Shown here piece after piece: positions 18,545 to 28,633 of a stretch of 64,000 nucleotides of DNA. The notes below the pieces were generated by a model. It ran no database searches and was not told where the DNA came from. It saw nothing but the letters and a program-made list of their open reading frames with translations. The DNA is from Shimia litoralis. GTDB taxonomy: Bacteria; Pseudomonadota; Alphaproteobacteria; Rhodobacterales; Rhodobacteraceae. The position numbers and the translations under genes were made by a program. Every line of letters begins with the position of its first letter. The first letter of the stretch is position 1. The stretch covers positions 1 through 64,000 of the forward strand of contig NZ_SULI01000004.1 of the NCBI RefSeq assembly GCF_005518135.1, in the 5' to 3' direction.

Positions 18545-20737
18545 ATGAGCGATTTCAACCTCTCCGTAGACGCCGATGGCGTTGGTATCATCACTTGGGA
18601 TACCATTGGAAAATCTATGAACGTCATGTCCGAACAGGCGTTTTCCGACCTGAACGACATTGTTGACAAGGTTCTAGCAGACGATGCCATCAAAGGCGCG
18701 ATTGTCACATCTGGCAAAGCTGGATCTTTTGCTGGCGGTATGGATCTGAATGTCATTGCCAAAATGCGCGATGGTGCAGGCGACAACCCGGCCAAAGGCC
18801 TGTTTGATGGCGTCATGAACATGCACGGCATCCTGCGCAAAATCGAACGTGCGGGCATGGACCCGAAAACCAACAAAGGCGGCAAGCCAATTGCCTGCGT
18901 TCTTCCGGGAACCGCGTTGGGGATCGGCCTCGAGCTGCCATTGTCATGCCACCGTATCTTTGCTGCGGACAACCCAAAGGCCAAAATTGGCCTGCCAGAA
19001 ATCATGGTCGGCATTTTCCCAGGCGCGGGCGGGACAACACGTCTGACTCGCAAAATGGGGGCCATGGCTGCCTCGCCCTTCCTGCTTCAGGGCAAAATGG
19101 TTGACCCCAAAAAGGCCAAAGCGGCTGGCATCATTGACGAGGTCTGCGAAGATCCGATGGCCGACGCCAAAGCATGGGTTCTGTCAGAGCCGAACATTGT
19201 GAAACCATGGGATGCCAAAGGGTATAAAATGCCCGGCGGTGAACCTTATCACCCTGCTGGCTTTATGACCTTTGTGGGGGCATCCGCGATGGTCAACGGC
19301 AACACATGGGGCGTTTACCCTGCTGCCAAAGCTCTGCTGTCAGCCGTGTACGAAGGTGCGATGGTGCCGTTTGACACGGCCATCAAGATCGAAGCACGCT
19401 GGTTCACCAACGTTCTGATGAACCCGTCGTCGTCGGCGATGATCCGCAGCTTGTTCATCAACAAAGAAGCCTTGGAAAAAGGCGCGAACCGTCCTGACGT
19501 GCCAGATCAACGCGTCAAAAAGGTTGGCGTATTGGGCGCAGGCATGATGGGCGCAGGCATTGCGCTGGTCTCTGCCAAAGCAGGTATGGATGTGGTCCTG
19601 ATTGACCAGAACCAAGAAGCAGCGGACCGAGGCAAAGCCTACTCTGAAACCTTCATGGACAAGGGCATCAAGCGCAGAAAAGCGACCGCCGAGCAAAAAG
19701 ACGCGCTGTTGGCGAAAATCAATGCTACCACCGATCTGGCAGCATTGTCTGACGTCGACCTGATTATCGAAGCCGTATTTGAAGATCCCGGTGTCAAAGC
19801 CGAGATGACCAAAAAGGTCGAAGCGATCATTCCAGAAGACGCAATCTTTGCCTCGAACACCTCGACTTTGCCGATCACCGGCTTGGCCGAAGCATCCGTG
19901 CGCAAGGACCAGTTCATCGGCATCCACTTCTTCTCACCAGTGGAAAAGATGGCCTTGGTGGAAATCATCAAGGGCAAAGAAACCGGCCCGCGTGCCGTTG
20001 CCAAAGCTCTTGATTACGTGCGCCAGATCAAAAAGACGCCCATCGTTGTGAACGACGAACGCTTCTTTTATGCCAACCGCTGTATCATCCCTTATATCAA
20101 CGAAGGTGTGAAAATGGCTGGCGAAGGTGTGGCACCTCAGCTGTTGGACCACGCGGCGCAATTGCTGGGCTTCCCTGTTGGACCCATTCAGCTTGTGGAC
20201 GAGACCTCGTTGGATCTTGGCGCCAAGATTGCCAAAGCCACCATGGCGGCGATGGGCAATGCCTATCCCAAGTCTGTTGCCGACGATGTGACGTTCTGGA
20301 TGGTCGAAGAAGGTCGTTTTGGCCGCAAAGCAAACGCGGGCTTTTTTGACTATGATGAAAACGGCAAGCGCTTGGGCTACTGGAAGGGCTTTGCCGACAA
20401 GTTCCCACAGTTGGACGAACAACCAGATGTGACCGAAGTCCAGCACCGCTTGATTTTCGCACAAGTTCTGGAAGCTGTACGCGCGCTGGAAGCCGATGTT
20501 CTCGAGGACATTCGCGAAGGCGACGTGGGTGCCATCCTTGGTTGGGGCTTTATGCCTTGGTCCGGTGGCCCGTTCAGCTGGCTGGATATCGTTGGGGCAC
20601 CTTGGGCCGCAGAAAAATGCGACGAGCTTCAGGCGAAATTTGGCGATCACTTTGCCTGCCCACCGCTGTTGCGTGAAATGGCCGAAAAGAACCAAACATT
20701 TTATGGTCGTTTCGACAAAAGCGCAAAAGCCGCATAA
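18545..20737 (+). CDS. fadJ: Bifunctional enoyl-CoA hydratase / 3-hydroxyacyl-CoA dehydrogenase (FadJ/FadB type)
   Basis: 730 residues. The N-terminal crotonase domain (about 1-190) has the oxyanion loop [12 protein letters not shown], a second oxyanion-hole region [18 protein letters not shown] and the Glu-rich [17 protein letters not shown] linker leads to an NAD-binding Rossmann domain beginning [18 protein letters not shown] (about 320). The dehydrogenase active-site [15 protein letters not shown] carries the catalytic His, and the C-terminal 3HCDH domains (about 500-720) follow. It catalyses the second and third steps of beta-oxidation. It is the last gene of the operon, followed by a strong terminator. 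Confidence 0.95.
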   Translation: MSDFNLSVDADGVGIITWDTIGKSMNVMSEQAFSDLNDIVDKVLADDAIKGAIVTSGKAGSFAGGMDLNVIAKMRDGAGDNPAKGLFDGVMNMHGILRKIERAGMDPKTNKGGKPIACVLPGTALGIGLELPLSCHRIFAADNPKAKIGLPEIMVGIFPGAGGTTRLTRKMGAMAASPFLLQGKMVDPKKAKAAGIIDEVCEDPMADAKAWVLSEPNIVKPWDAKGYKMPGGEPYHPAGFMTFVGASAMVNGNTWGVYPAAKALLSAVYEGAMVPFDTAIKIEARWFTNVLMNPSSSAMIRSLFINKEALEKGANRPDVPDQRVKKVGVLGAGMMGAGIALVSAKAGMDVVLIDQNQEAADRGKAYSETFMDKGIKRRKATAEQKDALLAKINATTDLAALSDVDLIIEAVFEDPGVKAEMTKKVEAIIPEDAIFASNTSTLPITGLAEASVRKDQFIGIHFFSPVEKMALVEIIKGKETGPRAVAKALDYVRQIKKTPIVVNDERFFYANRCIIPYINEGVKMAGEGVAPQLLDHAAQLLGFPVGPIQLVDETSLDLGAKIAKATMAAMGNAYPKSVADDVTFWMVEEGRFGRKANAGFFDYDENGKRLGYWKGFADKFPQLDEQPDVTEVQHRLIFAQVLEAVRALEADVLEDIREGDVGAILGWGFMPWSGGPFSWLDIVGAPWAAEKCDELQAKFGDHFACPPLLREMAEKNQTFYGRFDKSAKAA

Positions 20738-20765
20738 GCGAAGCAATCAGTATCATGAACACACG

Positions 20766-20793
20766 AAAGGCGCGTCTTTGGACGCGCCTTTTT
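20766..20793 (+). terminator. Rho-independent terminator of the acyl-CoA operon
   Basis: AAAGGCGCGTC pairs with GACGCGCCTTT around loop TTTG (11-bp stem), ending in a T-run on the plus strand. It lies 29 bp after the fadJ stop. The stem followed by TTTTTC is a textbook intrinsic terminator. Confidence 0.9.
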
Positions 20794-20836
20794 CTTTGGC
20801 TCAGGATCGAAATTTTCAGAGTTGCGAGACCCGTTA

Positions 20837-21490
20837 TCAGGCGACGGCAAAACTCTGGCGGTCTGTCGCAAACTCCATTTGTAACAGGCGCGTCGCGACA
20901 CTGAGAGGCAGCATATTATAGTTGCTGGACGGATCATGTTTGGGCAAAAAGCCGGCCGAAACGCCCCAATGGCTTTGACAAAACATCAACGACCCGTTTT
21001 CTGCGAACACCATTTGATCTTCTTCAAAAATCGGCAGCATCACCTCGACCGTTCCGTAGGGGCGTTGTTTCTCGACGCCCGGTAACACCTGAAGCGCCGC
21101 AGCAGGCACAACCGCAAACGGGTCGCCCCATTGGTCAGTAATTTCATCGGTTTCGATCAGGATACCCTGATGCGGCATCACGAGCATTTCATTTTCATTG
21201 TCGATTGTGCCAGCCGATACGTGCAGCGGCCACAGCGCTTCGGGGCACTCACCGACGCCAGCCCACAGTTGGTCGCGCAACACCGCCAACACCGGCTGCA
21301 TCCCCCCGTCAAACGTCATCAACTCGTCGCCTGCGCTGACCGCTTCCATCGGGGTCAGCCCTCTGTGGGTCATGACCAGTGTTCCTTCGACAATGCCACA
21401 GCCAGCCCCCAGCAAGACAGGATCCAACAATTTATTTTTTGGGGCCTTTGGCTTGGCGTCAGGCCCGCGAAGCTTGGTCAATCCGAACAT
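20837..21490 (-). CDS. Hint (hedgehog/intein) domain protein
   Basis: 217 residues. After a short basic/proline N-terminus, GAGCGIVEGTLVMTHRGLTP then AVSAGDELMTFDGG is the start of a Hint domain: Cys in the autoprocessing position, then the H/N-containing strand GTLVMTHRG. The C-terminus, PLSVATRLLQME, is not followed by a cargo domain or by the usual His-Asn that would end an intein. Hint proteins of this kind are common in roseobacters, often linked to secreted proteins. Whether it splices, cleaves or is inert is unclear. It stands alone, convergent to fadJ. Confidence 0.75.
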   Translation of the reverse strand: MFGLTKLRGPDAKPKAPKNKLLDPVLLGAGCGIVEGTLVMTHRGLTPMEAVSAGDELMTFDGGMQPVLAVLRDQLWAGVGECPEALWPLHVSAGTIDNENEMLVMPHQGILIETDEITDQWGDPFAVVPAAALQVLPGVEKQRPYGTVEVMLPIFEEDQMVFAENGSLMFCQSHWGVSAGFLPKHDPSSNYNMLPLSVATRLLQMEFATDRQSFAVA

Positions 21491-21686
21491 TGTCTTTCCC
21501 TTATCTCAGGTCGATAGCAGCCCAGATAGTTGGTTAAAAATGTTGGGTGTCTCTGAGCCAGAAATAAGGAAGTTTTGGGGCAATGTTTCCGCGTTACGGA
21601 CAATGCGCGCTTATTTGGATCATTACCCCGAAAGTGGCCTCAATCAAACCAGACACCGTGCGACATGGATTGTTTTTCGTTAACCA

Positions 21687-22586
21687 CTAGGCAGAACGAA
21701 GGGCAATTGTTGCCCCCGCAGCAGCAATCATGAATATCCCGAGAATCTGCATGAGTTCCAGCGTTTGACCGAACAACATCCATGCAAATGCGGGGCCAAA
21801 TATCATCACCGAATATTCAAACACTGCAACATTTGTTGGCACATCCAGTTGATACGCTCGAATGATCAAAAACACCCCAGCAAGCGACCCTACAGCCTGA
21901 AGCACAATCCACGGGGCCACATCCCAAACAGGCCAGACAAACGGGCGTGTCAGAAAATCCACCTCTGGGCCGACGGGGATAATGTATAGGATGACCAAGC
22001 CAACCGCACCTACGATCCCAAGCATCATCATGTTGCTGGCCAGCAAAGCAACGGTGCTTTCTCCCGCGCACCAACTGCGTGTCGCGATCGACGAGACCGC
22101 ATATAAAAATCCAGCACCAACAGGCATAATCGACAGCATACTTACGCCTTGCACGCCGGGCTGCAGGACCAGAAGGACGCCGACGAACCCAATGACGACG
22201 GCCAGTATCCGCCAAGGACCGATCCGTTGCTTCATCACCAAGCCGTTGATCAACACCACGAAAATCGGCGATGTGAAAAGCCCTGCAAGGGCTTCTGCAA
22301 GTGGCATAAACCCCAAAGCCCCAAAATACAGGACCATGGCACCAGTAAGCGCACCCGATCGGGCGGTCACAGCCCCCCAACGTTTTGGCCACAACGTTCC
22401 CAACCCCAACAGCGGCAGCGCCAACAGTAGAGGCACCATCAGCACAGAGCGCATCATGATGAACTGCCAGACGCTGATCCGGCCAGTGAACTTGGCAATG
22501 AAGTTATCAATCAAGCCGATGATAAACATCGCCGACAGCATCGAAACCGCTGAGGCAAATGGTCGATTTGAATCAGAAAAAGCCAT
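21687..22586 (-). CDS. EamA-family (DMT) transporter
   Basis: 299 residues from ATG 22586; a TTG start 8 codons earlier is less likely. Ten hydrophobic segments fall in two EamA repeats, the first ending LAGLFTSPIFVVLINGLVM and the second ending LGIFMIAAAGATIALRSA. Such permeases export small metabolites or amino acids. It is intact, in contrast to the EamA-like gene near 2 kb. It is divergent from the acyl-CoA synthetase gene. Substrate unknown. Confidence 0.9.
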   Translation of the reverse strand: MAFSDSNRPFASAVSMLSAMFIIGLIDNFIAKFTGRISVWQFIMMRSVLMVPLLLALPLLGLGTLWPKRWGAVTARSGALTGAMVLYFGALGFMPLAEALAGLFTSPIFVVLINGLVMKQRIGPWRILAVVIGFVGVLLVLQPGVQGVSMLSIMPVGAGFLYAVSSIATRSWCAGESTVALLASNMMMLGIVGAVGLVILYIIPVGPEVDFLTRPFVWPVWDVAPWIVLQAVGSLAGVFLIIRAYQLDVPTNVAVFEYSVMIFGPAFAWMLFGQTLELMQILGIFMIAAAGATIALRSA

Positions 22587-22697
22587 GAATGCCGTCGCGT
22601 TGAGTTTCAAGGGGATACGTAAGACTACAGACTTACACCAGAGAGGGAATTTATCGTAAAAGCAATACTACACTCAGAGAATCACGGGAGGGATCTG

Positions 22698-24317
22698 ATG
22701 GGCTGGATGGCTGATGAAACAGGGCTGGACAAATGTACGGCCAACTTTGTACCGCTGACACCGCTTTCACATTTACAACGTGCCGCAAAGGTCTTCCCTG
22801 ACCATCTTGCGGTGAGTTATGGAAAGCATCGCAAAACTTATGCCGAATATTTTGCACGCTGCTCACAACTGGCATCTGCGTTGACCAAACAAGGTGTCCA
22901 ATCGGGCGACGTTGTGGCCACGCTGATTCCGAATTTACCCGCCCAAGCCGAAGCCCATTTCGGTGTCCCTGCCTGCGGGGCGATTGTGAACACGATCAAC
23001 ACCCGTTTGGATGTAGATACCGTGGCCTATATTTTCGACCACGGTGGTGCCAAGGTTGTTTTGGTGGATCCACAGTTCCTTGACTTGGCCGAGGCCGCAT
23101 GCGCCCAGATGAAAGGCGAGGCACCTATTCTGATCGAGGTGGCAGACGATCAAGCTGGGTATCACGCGACGGGCAAGCATATGGAATACGAGGCCCTGTT
23201 GGCCACCGGTGATCCAGAGTTTGAATGGCTCATGCCTCAGGACGAATGGGAAAGCCTTGCGCTGAATTACACCTCTGGCACCACAGGCCGCCCCAAAGGC
23301 GTCGTCTATCATCATCGGGGCAGTTACCTGATGACCATGGGCACGGTCGTCAGCTGGAGAATGGTCTTAAACCCGGTCTTTATGGCGATCGTCCCCTTGT
23401 TTCACTGCAACGGCTGGAACCACACGTGGATGATGCCACTGGTGGGCGGTACGCTGGTTTGCTGTCGTGATATCACAGCGCAAGCGATCTATAATGCGAT
23501 CCACTACGAGGGCGTGACCCACTTTGGTGGTGCGCCGATTGTGCTGAACCTTTTGGTCAACGCATTGGACGAAGAGCGCCGGACATTCGACCACACCGTC
23601 GAAGTCTTTACTGCGGGTGCACCACCTGCCCCCGCGACATTGGCCAAAATCGAAGACCTCGGTTTCAACGTCACCCAAGTATACGGACTTACCGAAACCT
23701 ATGGGCATGTCACCGAATGTCTGTGGAACAATGACAGCTGGGGCGATTTGGACAAAGCAGGCACCGCCGCCATCAAAGCCCGTCAAGGCGTGGCCATGCC
23801 CATGATGGAGCATATCACCGTCTTGGACGAGCACATGACCCAAGTTCCGATGGATGGGAAAACCCAAGGGGAAATCGCCATCCGGGGCAACTCGGTGATG
23901 AAAGGGTATCTCAAAAATCCAGAGGCAACCAAGGAGGCCTTTGAAGGCGGATATTTCCACTCTGGCGACATCGCGGTACAGCACCCGGATACGTATATTC
24001 AGATCGCGGATCGTGCAAAAGACATCATCATTTCAGGCGGAGAAAATATTTCGTCTGTCGAAGTCGAAGGCGTCCTGATGGGGCATCCGGCCGTAAGCCT
24101 TGCTGCAGTTGTTGCGAAACCGGATGACAAATGGGGCGAAGTCCCCTGTGCATTTATCGAGCTCAAGGATGGTGCCACTGTGGACGAAGCCGAGCTTATC
24201 GCCTTTTCCAGACAAACCTTGGCAGGGTTCAAAGCCCCCAAGAAAGTGGTGTTCCAAGAGCTTCCAAAAACCTCGACCGGGAAAATTCAAAAATTCGAAT
24301 TGCGCAAGCTGGTTTAG
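22698..24317 (+). CDS. Acyl-CoA synthetase, DmdB-like
   Basis: 539 residues, an exact size match, as I recall it, to DmdB-type ligases of Ruegeria pomeroyi. ATG 22698 follows GGGAGGGA. ANL-superfamily motifs are clear: LNYTSGTTGRPKGVVYHHRG (P-loop, about 185-205), VYGLTETYGH, FHSGDIAV, RAKDIIISGGENISSVEVE, and the C-terminal catalytic Lys in KTSTGKIQK (about 529). It activates a carboxylate with ATP and CoA. DmdB uses 3-methylmercaptopropionate from DMSP demethylation; a medium- or short-chain fatty acid is equally possible. It is divergent from an EamA gene, so it is not in the dehydrogenase operon. Confidence 0.88.
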   Translation: MGWMADETGLDKCTANFVPLTPLSHLQRAAKVFPDHLAVSYGKHRKTYAEYFARCSQLASALTKQGVQSGDVVATLIPNLPAQAEAHFGVPACGAIVNTINTRLDVDTVAYIFDHGGAKVVLVDPQFLDLAEAACAQMKGEAPILIEVADDQAGYHATGKHMEYEALLATGDPEFEWLMPQDEWESLALNYTSGTTGRPKGVVYHHRGSYLMTMGTVVSWRMVLNPVFMAIVPLFHCNGWNHTWMMPLVGGTLVCCRDITAQAIYNAIHYEGVTHFGGAPIVLNLLVNALDEERRTFDHTVEVFTAGAPPAPATLAKIEDLGFNVTQVYGLTETYGHVTECLWNNDSWGDLDKAGTAAIKARQGVAMPMMEHITVLDEHMTQVPMDGKTQGEIAIRGNSVMKGYLKNPEATKEAFEGGYFHSGDIAVQHPDTYIQIADRAKDIIISGGENISSVEVEGVLMGHPAVSLAAVVAKPDDKWGEVPCAFIELKDGATVDEAELIAFSRQTLAGFKAPKKVVFQELPKTSTGKIQKFELRKLV

Positions 24318-24475
24318 GCAACAACACACACCATTCTTTTGGGCGTGGGGCTTTGGTCCTGCGCCCTTTTACGTTCCAAGGTCCCGCCAAGGTCACCTGG
24401 ATCGCATCGGTGGATTGCTGAACCCCCAGTTTGCGTGTAATTTCCTACAAAACCACGGCAGAGCAGGCCACACCG

Positions 24476-25486
24476 ATGACAGCGCTCAAGAAATATGACC
24501 GACTAGAGGCCACCGCTCTTTGGCGTCCCTCACCGCAAGAACAACGCCGAGAGGTGATTGTATCGATTGGTGACGCCACGCTGGTGATCTCTGACATGAA
24601 TGATCGCGCCCTGACACATTGGTCGCTTCCGGCTGTGGCTCGGGTCAATCCCGGAAAGCGCCCAGCCATCTATTGCCCCGACGCAGACCCTGACGAGACA
24701 CTCGAACTGGGCGAGCAAGAAGAAGATATGGTCAAGGCCATCGAGAAACTGAGATCGGAAATTGATCGCCGCCGCCCCCACCCTGGTCGGCTGCGCATGG
24801 CGACATTGGCAGTTTCGGCGGTTTCCGTATTGGCGCTGGCAGTGTTCTGGCTGCCCGGAGCATTGCTTAACCATACGGTGGCGGTGGTGCCCGATGTAAA
24901 GCGCGCCGAAATTGGGGCGGCCTTACTGACACAGACCTTCCGGCTGACTGGGCCACCCTGTGCAGATATTCTGGCGACACCAGCATTGCGTCGACTATCC
25001 GCCCGTCTTGATACGCCCCAGCTTGTGATTGTTCGTGGGGGCGTGCGCACAGCCAAACTATTGCCCGGTGGTGCCGTTTTGATGAACCGCGCCGTTGTCG
25101 AGGATTTTGAAGAGCCCGACGTCGCGGCGGGATACGTCGTGGTTCAAAAGACAGATGCCGCGCAAAACGATCCCCTGCGGGCTTTGTTAAAAGCCTCGGG
25201 ATTATCGGCAAGCTTTCGACTGCTCACAACGGGCAGCGTTTCAGAAGACACCTTGCGCACCTATGCCGAGATCCTGCTGGCGGCGCCAGAACCAGATATC
25301 GACACCGACGCCCTGCTTGAGCGTTTCACAGCAGAGCGCGTGCGGTCCACCCCATTTGCCTATGCCCTTGATGCTACGGGCGAAACAACGCTTGAACTGA
25401 TCGAGGCCGATCCGTTTGGAACAGGGGCACAGCCGCTGTTATCAGATGGAGACTGGGTCGCACTTCAGGGGATTTGCGGAGGCTAA
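24476..25486 (+). CDS. Membrane-anchored protein of unknown function
   Basis: 336 residues from ATG 24476. Residues 1-110 are soluble, starting MTALKKYDRLEATALWRP and carrying the beta-rich segment VIVSIGDATLVISDMND, then an acidic stretch. A single membrane helix (about 115-140) reads AVSAVSVLALAVFWLPGALL. The rest faces the other side and is peptidase-like in look, with PDVKRAEIGAALLTQTFRLTG, but no HExxH zinc site is present. The layout recalls a roseobacter conserved protein family, possibly a degenerate M48-like domain. Function unknown. Convergent with the SPOR gene, 9 bp apart. Confidence 0.7.
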   Translation: MTALKKYDRLEATALWRPSPQEQRREVIVSIGDATLVISDMNDRALTHWSLPAVARVNPGKRPAIYCPDADPDETLELGEQEEDMVKAIEKLRSEIDRRRPHPGRLRMATLAVSAVSVLALAVFWLPGALLNHTVAVVPDVKRAEIGAALLTQTFRLTGPPCADILATPALRRLSARLDTPQLVIVRGGVRTAKLLPGGAVLMNRAVVEDFEEPDVAAGYVVVQKTDAAQNDPLRALLKASGLSASFRLLTTGSVSEDTLRTYAEILLAAPEPDIDTDALLERFTAERVRSTPFAYALDATGETTLELIEADPFGTGAQPLLSDGDWVALQGICGG

Positions 25487-25495
25487 GACCCGCGC

Positions 25496-26938
25496 TTAGT
25501 CGCGCAGGAAAGCCCCGCTAAATCCTGATTTCTGTGCGACGGCCAGAGCGTTTTCGCCGCTTGTCTCAGACCCAAAGGGACCAGCCAGAACCATACGGCG
25601 GGTTTCCCCGTTTTTGGTATAGCGACCAATTTTGACCGGAAGCCCCTGTTTTCTAAGCTTCTGCGCGGCAGCTTGTGCGGATTGCGCGTCTTGATATGTG
25701 GCGGCCTGCACATAATGGGCCCCTGACAGGCGCAGCGACTTTGTCACTGGGGCGCTTCGCGTCGATACAACAGGCGCATTGGGTGCTCTCGAGGTGCTTT
25801 GCGTCGCCAACTGCGGTGTCTTTTCAAACGGCGCGGACGTCGCATAAGAAGACGATTTTGATGACATTACAATCGTCTCGCCAGTACGGCGGTGGATCAT
25901 GGTTCTTGGAAGCGTCTCGCTCCATGCGGCATCCATTGCCGCCTTGCCAGCAAAGGTCTGTTCGGCCCGATGCGGGTTCAAACGACCATCATCAAACACA
26001 CGCCGATATCCTTTAGGAACCGTAGGCGCAGGCAAATGTGTGAACTGGTTTTCATACACATGACGCGGCACTACCCGAACATTCGGCGATACCTCGCCCT
26101 CTTTCACGATCTGTCCGACGACAACGCCTTGGCTGCCGATAACTTCGGACCATTGGCGCTGAATGCGGATCACGGGTGCGGGTGCTGTGGCTTTGCCAGT
26201 GCCCGGTGTATAGGGCAGTTCGCTCTGTGGGCCGCAGCGTACAGCATATTTGCCGTGCATCGCGGACGCCCCGGAGGCGCTTCGGCAAGGCGACGAATGT
26301 CCAGAAGCGCGCGGAGCCTGTGTTGTTGACCGGCGCGCGGATGTCGCCGAAGTCGTTGTGGTGGCTGTTGTGCTTGCCGGCTTGGTCGCGGTTTTTGCAG
26401 CGGTGGCCTGTGTGGTGCGCGGTTTGGGCGTTGCCTTAGGAGCCGACTTTGCGCTGCTTGTTGAGGCTTTTTTGACACTCGTTGTCTTTGGAGCTGACGC
26501 CGCTTTCGCTGTCGATTTTGTGGTCGACTTGGCTTTTGGCTTTGTCGATGCCGTGCTGGTTGCCGCAGCAGTTGCGGGCGCCGTTGTTCCGAAAATTGTT
26601 GTGGGTGGCTTTGGCTTTGCGGCAGGTTCGATAAAGACCACATCATTGTTCAGCTTGGGAGCAGACCCTGTGGACGGTTTCGCGCCAGCAATTGTGGGTT
26701 TGTATCCACAAACCACCTTGCGATTTCGCGTCATGCGCGGCACCCACGTGACGTTTCCATCCACACCCGCACGGATATAGACACAGCCTTTGCTGTCCAC
26801 GTATTGCTTGCCCTTGTAGGACGCAGGCGGAAACTCCGACGGCGTTTCTACATTTTTCAGGGATTGCGCGTGCACCGCAGCGCCCAATCCCAAAGATGAT
26901 GCGATCACACCGATCGCGATGACTCTGGTCAGTTTCAT
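25496..26938 (-). CDS. Secreted SPOR-domain protein with long Ala/Thr/Lys linker
   Basis: 480 residues. A signal peptide (residues 1-24, ending AVHAQ) is followed by a small domain with two Cys (KGCVYIRAGVDGNVTWVP and KVVCGYKPT). A low-complexity linker (about 110-215) is very rich in Ala, Thr, Ser, Lys and Pro. A middle domain (about 225-330) follows, and a C-terminal SPOR domain (about 400-480) has YVQAATYQDAQSAQAAAQKL and MVLAGPFGS. SPOR domains bind denuded glycan at division septa. The linker probably spans the periplasm. No partner is evident nearby. Confidence 0.85.
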   Translation of the reverse strand: MKLTRVIAIGVIASSLGLGAAVHAQSLKNVETPSEFPPASYKGKQYVDSKGCVYIRAGVDGNVTWVPRMTRNRKVVCGYKPTIAGAKPSTGSAPKLNNDVVFIEPAAKPKPPTTIFGTTAPATAAATSTASTKPKAKSTTKSTAKAASAPKTTSVKKASTSSAKSAPKATPKPRTTQATAAKTATKPASTTATTTTSATSARRSTTQAPRASGHSSPCRSASGASAMHGKYAVRCGPQSELPYTPGTGKATAPAPVIRIQRQWSEVIGSQGVVVGQIVKEGEVSPNVRVVPRHVYENQFTHLPAPTVPKGYRRVFDDGRLNPHRAEQTFAGKAAMDAAWSETLPRTMIHRRTGETIVMSSKSSSYATSAPFEKTPQLATQSTSRAPNAPVVSTRSAPVTKSLRLSGAHYVQAATYQDAQSAQAAAQKLRKQGLPVKIGRYTKNGETRRMVLAGPFGSETSGENALAVAQKSGFSGAFLRD

Positions 26939-27017
26939 TGTGCCCCCACAATATATGGGGGCCAGTCTAGCCGGAAAACTCTATATGAGTAAACTGTCCA
27001 TAGGTGGGGAATTCTAT

Positions 27018-27647
27018 CTATTTTGTCCCAAACATGCGATCTCCGGCATCGCCGAGCCCTGGCATAATGTATCCTTTTTCGTTCAAACGCTCATCCAGCG
27101 AGGCCGTTACAATTGGCACATCGGGGTGGGCTTCCTTCATGCGGGCCACCCCTTCTGGCGCAGCAAGCAAGCACAAAAACAGGATATTTTTGGCACCAGA
27201 CTCTTTGAGAAGATCAATCGCCGCAGCCGACGAATTCCCCGTCGCAAGCATGGGATCAACCGCAATCACCAGCCGTTCATCCATTTCTGGCGGAACTTTG
27301 AAATAATATTGTACCGGTTCCAGCGTTTCCTCGTCACGGTACAACCCGACAAATCCGACACGTGCCGAAGGGATCAATTCCAGCATCCCATCCAGCAATC
27401 CATTGCCCGCGCGCAAAATCGACACCAGCGCCAGCTTGCGCCCTGCCAGCATCGGCGCGTCCATTTTTTGCATCGGAGTATCGATCTGCCGCATTTCCAT
27501 CGGAAGTTCCCGCGTGACTTCATACGCCAAAAGCTGGCTGATTTCACGCAACAGGCGACGAAACTCTCCTGTGGACGTATCAGTTCTACGCATCAGCGTA
27601 AGTTTATGTTGCACCAGCGGGTGATCAACAACAGTCAAATGATCCAT
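27018..27647 (-). CDS. upp: Uracil phosphoribosyltransferase
   Basis: 209 residues from ATG 27647, whose A is shared with the stop of add (TGATG). It converts uracil and PRPP to UMP. The PRPP loop is [17 protein letters not shown], and the uracil-binding C-terminus is [15 protein letters not shown]. Length and motifs are standard. It is the last gene of the cdd-deoA-deoB-add-upp operon, salvaging the uracil base released upstream. Confidence 0.96.
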   Translation of the reverse strand: MDHLTVVDHPLVQHKLTLMRRTDTSTGEFRRLLREISQLLAYEVTRELPMEMRQIDTPMQKMDAPMLAGRKLALVSILRAGNGLLDGMLELIPSARVGFVGLYRDEETLEPVQYYFKVPPEMDERLVIAVDPMLATGNSSAAAIDLLKESGAKNILFLCLLAAPEGVARMKEAHPDVPIVTASLDERLNEKGYIMPGLGDAGDRMFGTK

Positions 27648-28633
27648 CAGTTCGTCTCCAGTTTTTTGAGCACCCGCTCTCGGGTCTTCTCGTCGCAAAA
27701 AGCAGCATTCGCAGCGGTCTTGTTTAGTACGCGAAAATCATCGGCACCCCAAGCAAAAGCTTGCGCCAGATTTTCATATTCTTGCGTCAGACTTGTGTGA
27801 AAGAATGGCGGATCATCCGTTGAAACCGTCACGTTGACTCCGGCATCTCTCAGCGTCGCAATCGGATGGGCTGTGATCGCAGGATACAGGCCCAGTGCCA
27901 CGTTCGACCCCGGGCAGACCTCTAATGTAATCTGGCGTGCGATCAACTCTTGCACCAGCTTGGGGTCTTCGACGGCACGTACGCCATGGCCGATCCGCTC
28001 AACCCTCAGGTCATTCACAGCTTCCCACACGGACTGCGGCCCGCCAAACTCGCCCGCATGGGTTGTCAATCGCAACCCGGCCTCGCGCGCCATGTCAAAT
28101 GCATAGGCAAAATCACCTTGATGGCCTTGGGTTTCATCGCCCCCCATCCCAAGCCCGACAATCCAGTCCCCAGCGGTTTCTGCGGCACAAAGCGCAGCGG
28201 CTTTTGCGCGCTCGGGCCCAAAATGGCGGATCGGGGTCACAATGCCCCGCATCACAATACCATGTGCGCTCTCGGCCTGATCAGCGGCTTCCTGTATCGC
28301 CGCAAGGTACTCTCGCCACGCCGAAACATCTGCCCCGCCACAGAAATCAGGGGACAGAAAAGTCTCGCAATACACAACGCCTTGCGCGGAGCTGTTTTCC
28401 AGAATGGCCGTGGTCAAACGCGCAAAGTCTTCGGGGGTTTGCAACACAGAGGTCGCTGCCTCATAGACCTGCAAGAAATGCGTAAAATTTTGAAACGCAT
28501 ACCCACCATCGTCGGTGAATATTCCACTCAGATCGACCTTTTTCTCAAACGCCAGTTGCTTGATCAACTCTGGCGGGGCGGCCCCTTCGTGGTGCAAGTG
28601 CAGCTCTACTTTGGGCAACTCTTGAAAGGTCAT
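27647..28633 (-). CDS. add: Adenosine deaminase
   Basis: 328 residues from ATG 28633, overlapping the deoB stop as ATGA. Zinc ligands and catalytic residues are visible: [10 protein letters not shown] (two His), THAGEFGG (His-x-Gly-Glu with the proton-shuttle Glu), and [11 protein letters not shown] (the Asp pair). It deaminates adenosine to inosine. Some members of this family are adenine deaminases, so base versus nucleoside specificity is not certain. Translationally coupled on both sides in the nucleoside operon. Confidence 0.93.
   Translation of the reverse strand: MTFQELPKVELHLHHEGAAPPELIKQLAFEKKVDLSGIFTDDGGYAFQNFTHFLQVYEAATSVLQTPEDFARLTTAILENSSAQGVVYCETFLSPDFCGGADVSAWREYLAAIQEAADQAESAHGIVMRGIVTPIRHFGPERAKAAALCAAETAGDWIVGLGMGGDETQGHQGDFAYAFDMAREAGLRLTTHAGEFGGPQSVWEAVNDLRVERIGHGVRAVEDPKLVQELIARQITLEVCPGSNVALGLYPAITAHPIATLRDAGVNVTVSTDDPPFFHTSLTQEYENLAQAFAWGADDFRVLNKTAANAAFCDEKTRERVLKKLETN

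Noticed and set aside
21540-21683. 47-codon ORF between the Hint and EamA genes
   Set aside because: Has no ribosome-binding site and no family; too short to support without conservation data.
13450-24317. Calling the DmdB/DmdC-like genes dmdB and dmdC outright
   Set aside because: Length and motifs fit, but roseobacters have several paralogues with general fatty acyl specificity and no dmdA or dmdD is adjacent.
26230-26620. Repeat array that could suggest CRISPR or a tandem repeat element
   Set aside because: It is the Ala/Thr/Lys linker of the SPOR protein: irregular codon-level repeats without spacers.
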